From Valencia hispanica (lineage: Eukaryota > Chordata > Actinopteri > Cyprinodontiformes > Valenciidae), in the NCBI GenBank assembly GCA_963556495.2, contig OY747705.1, positions 2,138,001 to 2,202,000 on the forward strand: DNA of 64,000 nt. The letters run 5' to 3'. The first letter of the stretch is position 1; each line of letters begins with the position of its first letter. The notes below the pieces were generated by a model. That model had not been told where the DNA came from. It saw only the letters and a list, made by a program, of their open reading frames with translations, and ran no database searches. A program made the translations under genes and the position numbers. Shown piece by piece: positions 9,438 to 20,264 of this stretch.

Positions 9438-12035
9438 TTGGCTAACCAGCTAAAAATTAATAAAGAAAAAACAACTATATCTGCTATTAAAGATCAGACC
9501 GGGAATACAGTATATGATCCTGGAAGAATAAACAACACATTTAAAGAATTTTACGAGGCTTTATACTCACCAGAGGTAAATCCATCGGATCATGACATTG
9601 AACAATTTTTTGATAACATAACACTACCTAAATTATCTGAAAGTCAAGCGATGGCCCTGGATTCAACACTAACAGCGGCTGAACTCCAGGAGGCCCTCCA
9701 AGGCATGCCCAATAATAAGGCTTTAGGCCCAGATGGATTTCCAGCAGAGTTCTATAAAGAATTCTGGAATATTCTGGCACCAACATTCCACAGAATGCTG
9801 CAGGAAACCAAGGAAAATGGCCGACTCCCACCAAATATGAATTCTGCCTACATTAGTCTTCTACTAAAATCAGGTAAAGACCCTTTGTTTCCTACCAGCT
9901 ATCGTCCCATATCCCTCATTAATGTTGATCTTAAAATAATCTGCAAAGCCCTCGCAAAAAGGATAGAGAAAGTAACCCCTCTTATAATACATCGTGATCA
10001 AACTGGTTTTATTAAAGGGAGACATTCATCCACAAATTCATGTAGATTAATAGATTTAATAGATTTTTCTAACTGTAAAAACATTAAAACTAATATATTA
10101 TCTTTAGATGCAGAAAAAGCTTTTGATAGAGTTAACTGGAAAATCTTATTTGTAACCTTACATAAATTTGGCTTTGGAAATTCTTTTATAAACTGGTTGA
10201 AAATATTATACAGTTCACCAACAGCGTGTATCAGAACAAATAACCAAACATCATCTAGGTTTTATCTTCAGAGAGGTACCAGGCAGGGATGTCCTCTCTC
10301 TTCCTCCCTGTTCGCTATTTTTATTGAACCACTAGCTGCAGCGATCAGGCAAACTCACAATATTAAAGGCATAAAATGCAATAACATAGAACATAAAATC
10401 AGTCTTTATGCAGATGATGTATTACTTTTTCTCCAGCATTCACAAACCTCTTTCTCTCAGGTAATCAGGTTGATAAACTCTTACTCAAATGTTTCAGATT
10501 ATTCTATAAATTGGTTAAAATCTACAGTTCTTCCAATCAATTGTTCTGTCCAGAATCCAACTAATACACAACTCCAGTCAGGGAATATGACCTATTTAGG
10601 TATCAATGTCTCACCAAGACTGGCAGATTTAATAACGCTAAACAACATCCCACTTTTAAAAAAAGTGGAAGATGATCTTGCTAGATGGAAATCTCTACCC
10701 ATATCACTTATGGGAAGGCTTGCTTCAATAAAAATGATGGTTTTAACCAGAATCAACTACTTATTCTCAATGATCCCAAGTAAACCATCACTAGACTGGT
10801 TTAGATCTCTGGACTCCTCTATCTCTAAATTTCTTTGGAAAGATAAACCCCCACGTATCAGCTTAAAAACACTGCAGAAGACCAAAGAAAAAGGAGGTCT
10901 AGATCTACCAAACTTCCATCATTATTTCTTAGCCAACAGGCTCCAATACATATCAAGATGGTTAAAACATAGCTACCTAGATGAGTCCTGGATAGACGTA
11001 GAACAGAGACTATGTAATAAGATAAAACTTTCAGACCTACCATTTATTAGCTCAAATATAAAACAACATGAATGCTTTAAAAGCATAAATATCAGCTCCT
11101 CTCTGACAGCATGGTGGGAGTTTCTAAAAATGACAGAGTCCACAATAATCCCATGCAGACGTACACCCATCTGGAATAACCCCGACATCTTGCAAAAAAA
11201 ATTTATGATAAGTTTCCCAGTCTGGAGGTGCAATGGAATTGAATACCTGGAACATATATTTGAAGGAACAGACTTTATCCCATTTAATACATTAATTACA
11301 CAATATGGAATTGATAAAAACAAATTCTTAGAATATCAACAAATTAAATCTATTATTAAAGGTAAATTTAGGCTCAATACAGCTGAATTACAAATTACAG
11401 CAACAGTTTTAGATTTGCTTAATCTCAACCCCCCCAAATTGCTGTCTAAAATATACAAAACTTTATCTACATTAGATGAATCAATAGCCATCCCTATTTC
11501 AAAATGGGAGGTGGATTTATCAGCCAGCTTTGACCAAAACGTCTGGTCTCAGATATGTTTAAGAACCTTTAAAATAACAAAAAATTCTAATTTGCAATTA
11601 ATACAATACAAAATCCTTCATAGACTACACTATACAGGTCAACGAATGTTTAGGATGGGTTTTACATCGTCTAATACCTGCTTACAATGCACAAGCAATA
11701 TACCAGATACTTATGTTCATGCGCTTTGGTTCTGTCCACCTGTTAAGAAATTTTGGTGCCAGATATGTGAGGACTTATCAAAGTGTCTGAAATGTAACAT
11801 CCCACCATCTCCCTCAATTTGCCTGTTAGGAAATTTAAATGATGTCACCATGGACACAAAGTCAGTTCTAATGGTTCACATTGCCTTATGCATCGCTAAG
11901 AAAACTATCCTCCTGAACTGGAAAAATAAAAAAGCTCTTAATATTAATCAGTATAGAAATCTCTTGTTGGACCATATTGGTCTTGAGACGGCCTCTGGCT
12001 CCATATCTGATCAATCTCTCTGGGCTCCTTTGATC
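9438..12035 (+). CDS. L1-like ORF2 reverse transcriptase, open frame
   Basis: The reverse transcriptase of an L1-type LINE copies its RNA at a nicked target. The open frame runs without a break for about 865 codons here and reads on to 12209 in the G-rich region. Visible motifs in order are [48 protein letters not shown] (motif A aspartate), [14 protein letters not shown] (motif B), [11 protein letters not shown] (motif C, YADD) and [11 protein letters not shown]-terminal CLQC..H..C zinc knuckle lies near 11680-11735. The listed start is not the natural start: coding sequence continues upstream in frame after a homopolymer break near 9250. The RT is intact but the endonuclease is not, so the copy is not autonomous. 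Confidence 0.85.
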
Positions 12036-14760
12036 GGCTCCATCACCTATTGGGTGTGGGGGGCACTTGGTTTTGTCGTTTGGGACACTGTTGCTGATGT
12101 GGGGGTTTTGGGGTTGGAGGCGTCTGGGGGGGACCCCGGGGGGTGGGATCACTGGGCGGATGGGGCGCTGGACGTCGTGGCCTGCCTGGGGTTGGGCATT
12201 GGGTGGTGACTCCTGATGGCTGCATGCGGTGCCTTGGGGGGGTTGCACTGGCGGACATGGGTTACTGGCCTGGTGGCCGTGCTGCGCCTGGGTAGGGTCT
12301 GGGGTGGGCCCGGGGATTCGGGGCTCGGGGGCGTCGCGCCCCCTAGCTGTGGTCCTGGCTGGGGGTCGGCCAGCGTGGGGTCTCTGTTGGCTGTGGGGGT
12401 CGTGGCTGGCCGGCGGCCAGCATGTGCAGCCGCCTCTCTCTTTTTCTCTGGGCCGATTGTCGCCAGTCCCTGTATGGCGTCTCGCCTTGTTTGCTGGTTG
12501 GGGTGCCTGGCTGCTGGTCGCGGCGGCTGGGTGGCGTTTCTGGGCCGGATCAGTCCTTTTTTCCACTGGACATGGCTCCTGGGTCTTGGTCTTTGTATGG
12601 GGCGCTGGGGTTGGGCATTTGGCCGGGATCGGTCGGACTTGCGGGTGGACAGGCCGGGTGGTGGGCGTGCAGGGCAGGTGGGTGGGGCGCTGGGTTTGGT
12701 CTCCTGCCGGGCCGCTGAGCAACAGTGGTCGCTCCACAAAGAATGAGGCTGGTGGATGTCGGCCTGGTGGGTTGGCCGCCCGGCTCATCGGTTTGCTCCT
12801 GGTCTGGGCAGGTACGTCGACGTGGTTCGGGCTACGGGGGCCTCCGGTGTGCGGGTGGCGCTGGGGGCCTCCTTTGCTGGCGGGGAGGCTGCTGCTGTGT
12901 AGCAACAGGTGCTCTCCCCCTACGAGGGCACTTGGACGGGGGGGGAGGGGTGTGAGGGAGGGGGGCGGGGAGGCGAACTCAACCTGGGTGTCTAGTGTCT
13001 TTTGTGTTTTGAGAGTAGAGCGAATGTCAGGGTGGGTTTAGTTCCCCTTCTGGGATGGGGCTGGGGGGACTGCCTTGGGGTCCGTGGGGCTTTGTGGTGC
13101 TGTGGCCGTGGGCCCCGGGTCGAACGTGCCATGGCCTCCCTCCCCTGGTGGATCCCGGTGAACAGCGGTGCCTATTGGGGTCAGTGGGGGAGCTGGCTCC
13201 CTGGGAAGACATTTTGTCTCCCAGTCCTTCCCTCCCCATCCCTGGACACCTCTGTCCACCCGCTCCATCACTTTACCACTCATATAGGGTCTTGGGGCAT
13301 GGGCACATCCCTGGGGTCCCGTGGTGTCCTGGGTCCCAATTTTAATATACAACTTAGACAGTCCCACTTATAACATTTTCACACGACACATATGTAGGGA
13401 CTTTGGGGTGGGCACACTTTTCGGCATCCAGAGGGGGAGCGGTACAATCAGCTTCACCTCTGGTGCCGGTGCCCACTGTTAAACCACATATAGACACTGA
13501 GGGCTCGGGGTGGGTGTTGGGGGATGTGTGGCTGCCTCCCCCACATCCCACCCCTCTGTTTTAAATGCACATTATAACAACACGCATCAACACCATACTC
13601 GAGCTGGAGGATGGAGGCTAGGGGTCTTTTCCCACCCCTGTTCGCTACGGGCCATCAGGGGTTGGGGTCCGGAGGAGGACAGGCGGTCTGGTCGGGGTCC
13701 TGGGCTGTCGGGCTGCTTTGCTACTGTGGGGCCCTTGGCGGTCTGCTTGTCTCCATCCTAGAAGGTAGGGGGTCCACCTCCCGGGTCCGGGGGCTGGTGG
13801 CTCTACTGGGGCATCGGTACCTGGACCTGGGAGCATAAAGTGTGCATGGGGTGTGTGAGTGAGGGTACAGCGTCATTTTTTTTGGGTGTCTTGGTGATTT
13901 AGTGAGAATGTATGGGTTTAAGAGGGAGGGAACGTATGACTGTGTCTGTATGTCGTTGTCTACCTGTCAGGTTGGATCTTGGTCTGCCCCCTCGCCTGGC
14001 GCACCTCAGGCCTTACACTTAATGGGGGGCCTATTTCCCCTCCGTCACTCCCCGCCGGTGACAGGGGCCCCTGCCTGCCGGTGCGCCGGTGGTCAATCCG
14101 GTTCGGACCTGGTGCGTGCCTGGCCGGGCCTGGGGGGGGCAGTGTGTCGGTCGGCCGATGCGCTGGGCCGATATCTTCCTTTGGTTGGTTGGGGCACCTC
14201 TTTTAGAGGTGCCAGGTTTGGGATTGTTGGGTGGTGCCTGCTCGGTGGCTCGGTGGGATGCGGATCCGGCGTCTCTGCTCGTTTGATCACCTGTTCTGTG
14301 CGCGCCGTGCATGGCCGGTTCATTGGCGGGTTGGACCGGCCCTGGCCCTCGTTGGATGCCTGGTCTCGGCGCCCTGCGTTGCGCGGGATCAGGACCCGGA
14401 AGCTGGTACAACTTGGCGTCCAGATGCTGGCTGAGCCCGGCCTGGGGATGCTGTCCGTCCCCTGCGGCCATTGGTGGGGCGCTGGGATATTGGCGGTGGG
14501 GATTGACCTAGGGTGGAGGCGTCGCGTGGCGGCCGGTTGCCGGCGTAGCCCGTGGGCTCGTCACTGCTGCCCCCCGGGCCCCTGCATAGTGGCCGCTGGA
14601 TGTTCCCCTGGGGTTCTCCTTTGCTCCTCGCTTGGGGGATGCGGTCGGCCCCCCCCGGGTCCGCCTGGGGCTCTGGCAGTCCTTTGGACGTCTTTGCTCC
14701 GATCTCCTTCATGTCTGCATCGATTCCTGGGAGACGGATTGATGTCTGCTCACACCAACT
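12036..14760 (+). other. Strand-biased G-rich tract, probable L1 3' untranslated region
   Basis: About 2.7 kb directly downstream of ORF2 is very GC-rich, with G strongly favoured on the plus strand, in contrast to the AT-rich ORF2. Runs of three or more G are frequent. 12938-12973 is a textbook quadruplex motif of five G-runs with short spacers. Long proline-rich frames on the opposite strand (for example 11886-12905) follow from the composition and are not genes. G-rich 3' UTRs are known for L1 elements, though usually much shorter. A separate GC-rich insertion is the alternative. Confidence 0.6.
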
Positions 14761-15060
14761 ATCAAACACTCTTATGGAGAAACCTTATATGCACCAGCAT
14801 GCTAACACACACACATAGATGTGGGGTCTCTGGTGTTTAAGGATATATTCTTGGGCTGAGATTATCATTACTAGAGCTTGATTAATCGGTACCATGAGTT
14901 TTTCTGTGACATTGTGGTTGTATTTTTATATCTATTTTTGTGTGATGTGGTTGTGTAATTCTTAGTTCACAATGTTTGGTTGGTTTTGTCGATGTTCCTT
15001 TTTCGTGTTTTGTTTTGTTTTTCCCCCTCTCTCTGCTCTATGTCTGGGACATCTCTCATA
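14761..15060 (+). other. Probable 3' tail of the L1-like element
   Basis: After the G-rich tract the sequence becomes T-rich, with a TTTTGTTTTG-type stretch at 15000-15025. The retrovirus-like sequence resumes near 15061. The boundary was set only by change of composition. Confidence 0.35.
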
Positions 15061-15460
15061 TAGTAGAAAAGAAATGGTTTAACAATGATGAATTATGAGC
15101 AGAGTGATTTCATTTTGAAATTCAGGCGAATGTCCACAGGTCCTATGGGGTAGCGACAGCTGGGTGGCTACGTGGATTTACTCTTTGTAACAAGCGGCAG
15201 CTTCAATTGTTTGCTTCTAACATTTTAATGATAGAGAGATACCTGTTGGAGGGGAACAATCTCGCAAGGCGCTGGGTTAGAGACTGCAAAGAAGAGAGGA
15301 ATTTTTCGTTAAGGGATTACCGTAGGACAGATTTTAGTAACGCACTCCAAAATTCAAATTTAGTTAACGTTACACACTGAGTATAAGCTCACTTCAATGT
15401 TTAAACTCAATGGGGTTGTTGCTAATTTGATAAAATCAATGGTCTGATTAAGCAGGAAAG

Positions 15461-15568
15461 ATGTCTGGACCTACACCTGAGATTGGGAAAGGTAAGGGAA
15501 AGGCCCAATCTGAGTTGAATAATGGGACCACATTTTTGGACATCAGCAACAGACCCTTCCACATATAA
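15461..15568 (+). pseudogene. Gag-like start of the endogenous retrovirus
   Basis: An ATG at 15461 opens 35 codons before a stop. The position after a long leader and upstream of the protease/RT junction suggests the start of gag, the structural polyprotein. No capsid or nucleocapsid motif remains, so the call rests on position only. Confidence 0.3.
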
Positions 15569-16199
15569 TCATAATAATAAGCTACAGGAAGAATCTGTAG
15601 TGGTAATTATATTATCTCCAGATTGTTTTTTAATTTGTTAGGAAGAGATTTCCTATTTCACTTGAAGTTGGGCATGTTATTTGTAGGAGATAAATTAATA
15701 ATCCAAATTGTAGATTTTCATAAAACTCTTGAAACAGGACAGCTACCAAAGAACTGTTCTACTTGGGAGAAAAAAAAATTAAGTTCTGACTGAATTTTGT
15801 AATTAGATAAAGATAAAACAATTATCTTATTGCTAACAGAAGATCCAAATTCAGCCTTGCATGTTTTTGGCCAACAATGGGGAACAGGGGTATGGTGACC
15901 TCTAGTGGCGAACTAATTAGAGCATTTATTACAAACAATTCAATTCCCAAACTGATTAGTATGTGGACATAGAAGTGTGTCAGACATGAAAAATAACAAA
16001 AAACCTTCTTATATAAAATTAAGAAACAGCTTTGAGCAAACAAAGGCTGTACTGACGAAGATGGTCTTACCGTCTGACCCGAGGGCAAATATGTTTGCTA
16101 AAAATCCTATACAGATGGGCGTCAATATTGAGATATAGCCTTGTCATGTCTAAACAGGGGGATATGATAAAAGTCACATAAAATTTTAGTTTGGCCTGT

Positions 16200-17230
16200 C
16201 TAATGTGTGCAAAACATAGACTGCAAAGATATATAAGATCACAAAGAGGTAATTTCCAACTACAAATTATTTTTCTGAAGTAATATGCATGGATTTTATA
16301 GAACTAAATCAATGCGAAGAGATAAAGTTCTGTTTAGTAAGAAAAGATAATTTCTCCAAATGGATTGAAATATTACCAGTGAAACATTCTGATACACTAA
16401 CTGTTGCAGAAATGTTGTTTTCAGAAATAATACCTAGATTTGGGGATCCACAAATAATCTGTAGTGTGAACGGAACACATTTTGTGAATGAAATAATTGA
16501 TAAGATAGGACAAAGATTATAAATTATTTTTAAGAGACAATGGGATTCTAAAAGCAGACTAAGGAAGGCCATGGATGAGACTAAACAGAATTGGATTTAC
16601 TGTTTGGTTATGGTTAAGCTACATATGAATATCACAGCAAGTAGTGGAACAGGCCTGACACCATTTGAAACAAACTATGGGACAATTTACACTCTCCTAC
16701 AGCTTGGTATATTAAAATAAGAGGAACAATTACAAATTGATTAATGATTTTATGACAAAGATGTTGCATATTGAAAAAAGCAATAGAAGAAACAGGACAA
16801 AATTGGATATTGTCTTGATTTAGTAAATTATACATGCATATAACACCAAATTTGAATATTGGCCTCATTATATTTGAAATAATCTATGGGCGTAGATATA
16901 GAATTCCTTAGTTTGGCATACTCTCTTCTGAAAAACAATGTGATTTAAGATCTGATGGTTTTCATGATCAAAATACTCAAAAGTAAATAAGTTATAAATC
17001 CAAACTAATCACATGCCAGATGATCCTATATTCCTACAGGAAGAAGTGAGCTGAAAGTCGGAGACTGGATCCTGATTAAAGCTGTAAATAGAAAACTGGT
17101 CATCACCCAGGTGGGAGGGGCCGTTCCAGGTATTTTTCACCATTTCAACGGCTGTAAAGCTAACAGAAAGACTGGGTTGGATACATTTAACCCATTGTAA
17201 AAAGCAGAGACCATTAGGTTTCACCTGTCT
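16200..17230 (+). pseudogene. Retroviral integrase remnant
   Basis: Integrase joins retroviral DNA to the host chromosome. In order I see a degenerate zinc-binding segment with closely spaced cysteines (16200-16225), a core-domain frame at 16289-16522 with DFIEL, FSKWIE, PRFGDPQ and a GTHFVNE block (the usual DNGTHF is altered: the aspartate and asparagine read as serine and valine-asparagine), then at 17040-17190 a C-terminal segment with GDWILIK and HFNGCKANR-type blocks. Multiple frameshifts and stops separate the parts. The pattern fits a gamma- or epsilon-like fish retrovirus. Confidence 0.65.
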
Positions 17231-18403
17231 CAACTTCAGTGAAGAGAACCAGGAGATCCACTTTTCTATAGAGACTGCTTGAAGGGAGAGATAGTAACTA
17301 CGAAGGTTTTCCTGCTATCTAGTACTTTTATTTTTACAGCTTTTTGGTGGTATTATTTAATAGGAACTCACAGAAAAACGACATATAGCACATGAGAATA
17401 CTGATTTATTGTCTTGGTGCACTCAGAGAAGGACACACAGAAACCCATTTGAAACTAACGTATGGTACCAATATGCAAGATATCTAGCAAATAAATGAAG
17501 TATAGCTAACTGTTTTGTTTGTTCTCAAACGCCATACTCTGTAGGGCATTTACCCACATATGTAGTAGCTTTCGCTAATCTTAATGATCTGTTTCCAGAT
17601 GTTACACTCCTCTCCAGGATTTGAACAAATTCTGAGCGTGAAGTACATGAACGAACGGGAAGTTATATAGGTAAAAATGTATACACTCCCATGACAAAAG
17701 TAAGGGTAAATGGGAGACTGGGATGACATGGGATTAATCTAAATAGTTAAAGCAGGACCAGTATACTTAAGGCCTGACCAAATAATTATTTGTTTAGAAA
17801 ATTATAAAAATCTGACCACACTTCCATACCGATCTGAATGTTTTTATTTACATTATAAGCCCTACTATATATTTTAAAGAAAATTATTTATGGTCTAGGC
17901 TGTTCCAGTGTTGTTCATTTTTGATACAGAATTTTTGTATGAGTTTGAAAAAAAGCATGTCTTGAAAAAAGCATGTCTTAAAAAAAAGAAATCTTCCGTA
18001 TACTGACTTTCTGTGTAAATATCACATTACAACATGAAAACCTGCGGCTTATACTCAAGTGCGGGCAATATATGTACAAATGTACTTTCTTTTAAAATTC
18101 ACCTGGCGCTACTTATATTCATGTGTGCTCAATAGCCCGAAAATTACGATACCCTGAAGTTCTGATAGTGGAAACATGCCTATAGAGTTCATTTTAGATA
18201 ACAGGCTAGTAATATACTACTTCTCTCTCAGTAAGTGAGGCAGTAACCTAATTTGTGCTTGGACTGTTTTGATTCAGTCAAGCTTTCGGAATTATCAAAA
18301 ATATTAGCCTCATCTAAACCTTCAACTTGTATGTTGGACCCGATCCCGACCAAATTATTTAGGGAAGTGCTCACATTGGTTACTGGCCCCGTGTTGGATA
18401 TGC

Positions 18404-19333
18404 CAGTGGCGGCTGGCCAATAGAGGGCGATATGGCGCTGCCCCCCCAGTGTTTCCCAAGTGTTTTTTTTTTTTTTGTTTTTTTTTTGAATTAACAATAA
18501 TTGCATATTCTAAGTTAATTGTGAATTTAAATTCGTAACAAAGTATCATATATAAAAATATATATCATTTTTGGAGAAAAAGCTCCCACTGCGTAGCAGC
18601 TGGGGCGGCAGAAAGATCGCCCCAAACAGTGCAGCAGCCAGCAAATTACTGACAAGAAATTCACACATAGCAACAGAAATTTATCCAATCAGCGTCGTTG
18701 ATTCGGCCGCATGAAGGGCGATAGAGAAATCGCCCCAAGGCTGATGTGAGGATGGGCAAGATACCTGGTGGTGACATTGGCAGTGTGATTTATCTGCCAC
18801 AAGGGGGCGCTGCTGTAAGCTTTGTGTGTAAAATTTGTGTGTAAACCTAATAAGTTATTTGTTTCCAGTTTGGTTCTAAATTTGTTTGTGCAATGTTGTA
18901 TTTATGTTTAGAATAAGAATGCCTCAAGTTGTTAATATTGGCATTAAAATAATCAGTATTTCACATAGTAGCCTACTGGTATCCAGCCATTTATGTTCAA
19001 TTGTTTTGGGATGATTATTGAAAATGACTTGATAAGCTATATGCACAGCTCGACTAGGCTGCTTCCTGAAATAAGTACAGCCCTTTTATTTCCTGTCTGT
19101 ATTGGACAAACTGATCAATCCAGGTGTGTCTGACCTCAGTAGTCACAACAACAATGGTCAGACACACCTGGATTAATCTGTTTGTCCTATGATGTAAGAC
19201 AGGAAATAAAAGAGCTGTACTTAGTTCAGGAAATAGTGGAGTTGTGCACAAAGCTCAGAAAGCACAAGTTTGATTTAAAAAAAGAAAAAAAAAGCACAAC
19301 CCCACCAACAATATTTTTCACCAGCCGCCACTG
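18404..19333. mobile_element. hAT-like non-autonomous element with 8-bp target duplication
   Basis: The termini are CAGTGGCGGCTGG at 18404 and CCAGCCGCCACTG ending at 19333, perfect inverted repeats of hAT type. The flanks, GGATATGC (18396-18403) and AGATACGC (19334-19341), match at 6 of 8 positions, as expected of an aged 8-bp hAT duplication. Removing the element rejoins the L2 coding sequence. No transposase frame is present, so it is non-autonomous (930 bp). It includes the long hairpin at 19040-19254. Confidence 0.8.
19040..19254. repeat. Long imperfect hairpin (about 95-bp arms) inside the hAT element
   Basis: The arm 19040-19133 is the inverse of 19157-19254 with few mismatches. Blocks such as TTTTATTTCCTGTCT and CAGGTGTGTCTGAC pair with AGACAGGAAATAAAA and GTCAGACACACCTG. 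The loop is about 23 nt. It may be a foldback element that inserted into the hAT element, or its own internal palindrome. Confidence 0.75.
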
Positions 19334-20264
19334 AGATACGCTATCTATCTTTAGTATCCTTAGAATTTAAGGTTGCTGTAATTAAACCTTTACTTAAGAA
19401 ACCTTCCCTCGATTAAGACTTTACAGACATTACAGATCTAAAATCCTTGGGGAAATAGTTGCTAATCATGTATGTGAACATCTAAACATAAAGACCTGTA
19501 TGAAAAATATCAGTCAGGTTTTTGAGCTCATCAATGAACTGAAACATCACGGGTGAAGGTTAATAATGATATTTTCATGGCCTCAGATCATGAACTTGTG
19601 ATTGTGCTGGTCTTGTTAGATCTCAGTGCTGCTTTTGACACAGTTGATCATAATATTCCTTTATAAAGGCTTGAACATATTGCAGGGATCAGAGGCACAT
19701 CATTAGGCTGGTTTAAATCATATTTGTCAGATTCCAGTTTGTTCATGTGAATGATAAATCTTCACGCTCAAGGGTTACTTGTGTAGTACCACAGGGTTCT
19801 TTGCTTGGACCAATTCTTTTTACTATAAATATGCTTCCAATTGCTAAAATCATTAGACAGCATGGGATAAATTTCCACAGTTATGCCGATGATACACAAC
19901 TATATTTATCCATAAATCCTGAAGAATCCAGTCAGTTAGGTAGATTACAGGCATGTCTGGAAGACATAAAAACCTGGATGACGCTAAACTTTTTTCTCTT
20001 AAATTGTGACAAGCCAGAAGTTGCCGTCTTTGGACCAGAAGCTCTCAAACAGAAACTGCTTAGTCAATCACTTCATCTTGATGGTAATAAATTGGCCTCC
20101 AGTAATAACGTAAATAACCTCTGCGTTATTTTTGACCAAGACATGGCATTCAAATCACATATTAAACATGTTTTGTAGGATTTCCTTCTTTCACCCTCAG
20201 AATATTGCTAAAATTAGAAACATTCTTTCCAGGACTGATGCTGAGAAATTAGTCCATTACGGAT

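Larger units (their letters stand above)
8429..15060 (+). mobile_element. L1-like LINE, 5'-truncated in the endonuclease, with long G-rich 3' region
   Basis: An L1/Tx1-type non-LTR retrotransposon starting inside ORF2. The order is endonuclease remnant (8429-9120, frame-broken), RT ORF (open from 9438), CCHC motif, then a G-rich 3' region (12036-14760) and a T-rich tail to about 15060. It interrupts the retrovirus between its LTR-like repeat and its gag-like start. The 5' truncation is the usual outcome of target-primed reverse transcription. No clear poly-A tail or target duplication was found, so the 3' boundary is approximate. Confidence 0.75.
15061..17989 (+). mobile_element. Endogenous retrovirus remnant, gammaretrovirus-like pol
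   Basis: A heavily decayed retroviral interior on the plus strand. A leader is followed by a short gag-like start (15461), a protease-RT junction block containing NLLGRD (about 15640), a deletion across most of RT and RNase H, then integrase pieces (16200-17230). Gag-pol order and orientation agree with the LTR-like repeat at 8158-8428, from which it is separated by the L1-like element. No 3' LTR is recognised before the right half of the pogo-like element at about 17990. No frame is long enough to act. Confidence 0.6.
6783..18149 (+). mobile_element. Pogo-like DNA element, split (6783-~7203 and ~17990-18149)
   Basis: The left end, CCGTAATTTCCGAACTATAAGCC, directly follows a TA. The right end reads GCTCAATAGCCCGAAAATTACGA followed by TA. 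Both match the fish repeat with CTTATAGTCCGGAAAATTACGG-type ends that I associate with pogo-like (Tc1/mariner superfamily) elements. The left half includes a plus-strand frame with LKAIKLPVKEGNRATAREL, which looks like the N-terminal helix-turn-helix of the transposase. The right half has CTGCGGCTTATA and GTACAAATG blocks. The catalytic DDE region is absent, so this is a deleted, non-autonomous copy. An endogenous retrovirus sits between the halves. Confidence 0.6.
6262..18180. mobile_element. Outer MITE split by nested insertions (6262-6782 and 18150-18180)
   Basis: The left end at 6262 begins GGCATTTTTCCACTAT followed by CGGAACTTCAGGGTAATT. The inverse sequence (ACCCTGAAGTTCTGATAGTGG..ATGCC) lies at 18151-18180. 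Removing the intervening pogo-like element, which carries its TA target duplication, restores an element of about 550 bp with long inverted termini. It has no coding capacity, so it is a MITE. The style resembles PIF/Harbinger-type fish MITEs, but the superfamily is tentative and no target duplication was resolved. A related internal segment occurs at 50820-50954. Confidence 0.6.
18241..20264 (+). pseudogene. L2-clade (alpha) reverse transcriptase fragment
   Basis: Reverse transcriptase of an L2-clade LINE. 18330-18400 matches the segment that reads [12 protein letters not shown] in the copy at 54547. After the hAT insertion the coding resumes with an AVIKPLL block, then a [18 protein letters not shown] block near 19620 (motif A). 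The frame at 19747-20178 has VPQGSLLGPILFTI (motif B) and SYADDTQLYLS (motif C). Several frameshifts and stops are present. Coding breaks off at about 20264, where another LINE begins. Confidence 0.75.

Noticed and set aside
11886..12905. 339-codon proline-rich minus-strand frame, and similar frames at 12149-12739, 13038-13367 and 14031-14471
   Set aside because: They lie antisense to the G-rich tract; absence of stops follows from GC-rich composition. No start context, domain or splice signal supports them.
12229..13041. 270-codon glycine/tryptophan-rich plus-strand frame, and the one at 13902-14840
   Set aside because: Same composition effect in the G-rich tract; no conserved motif.
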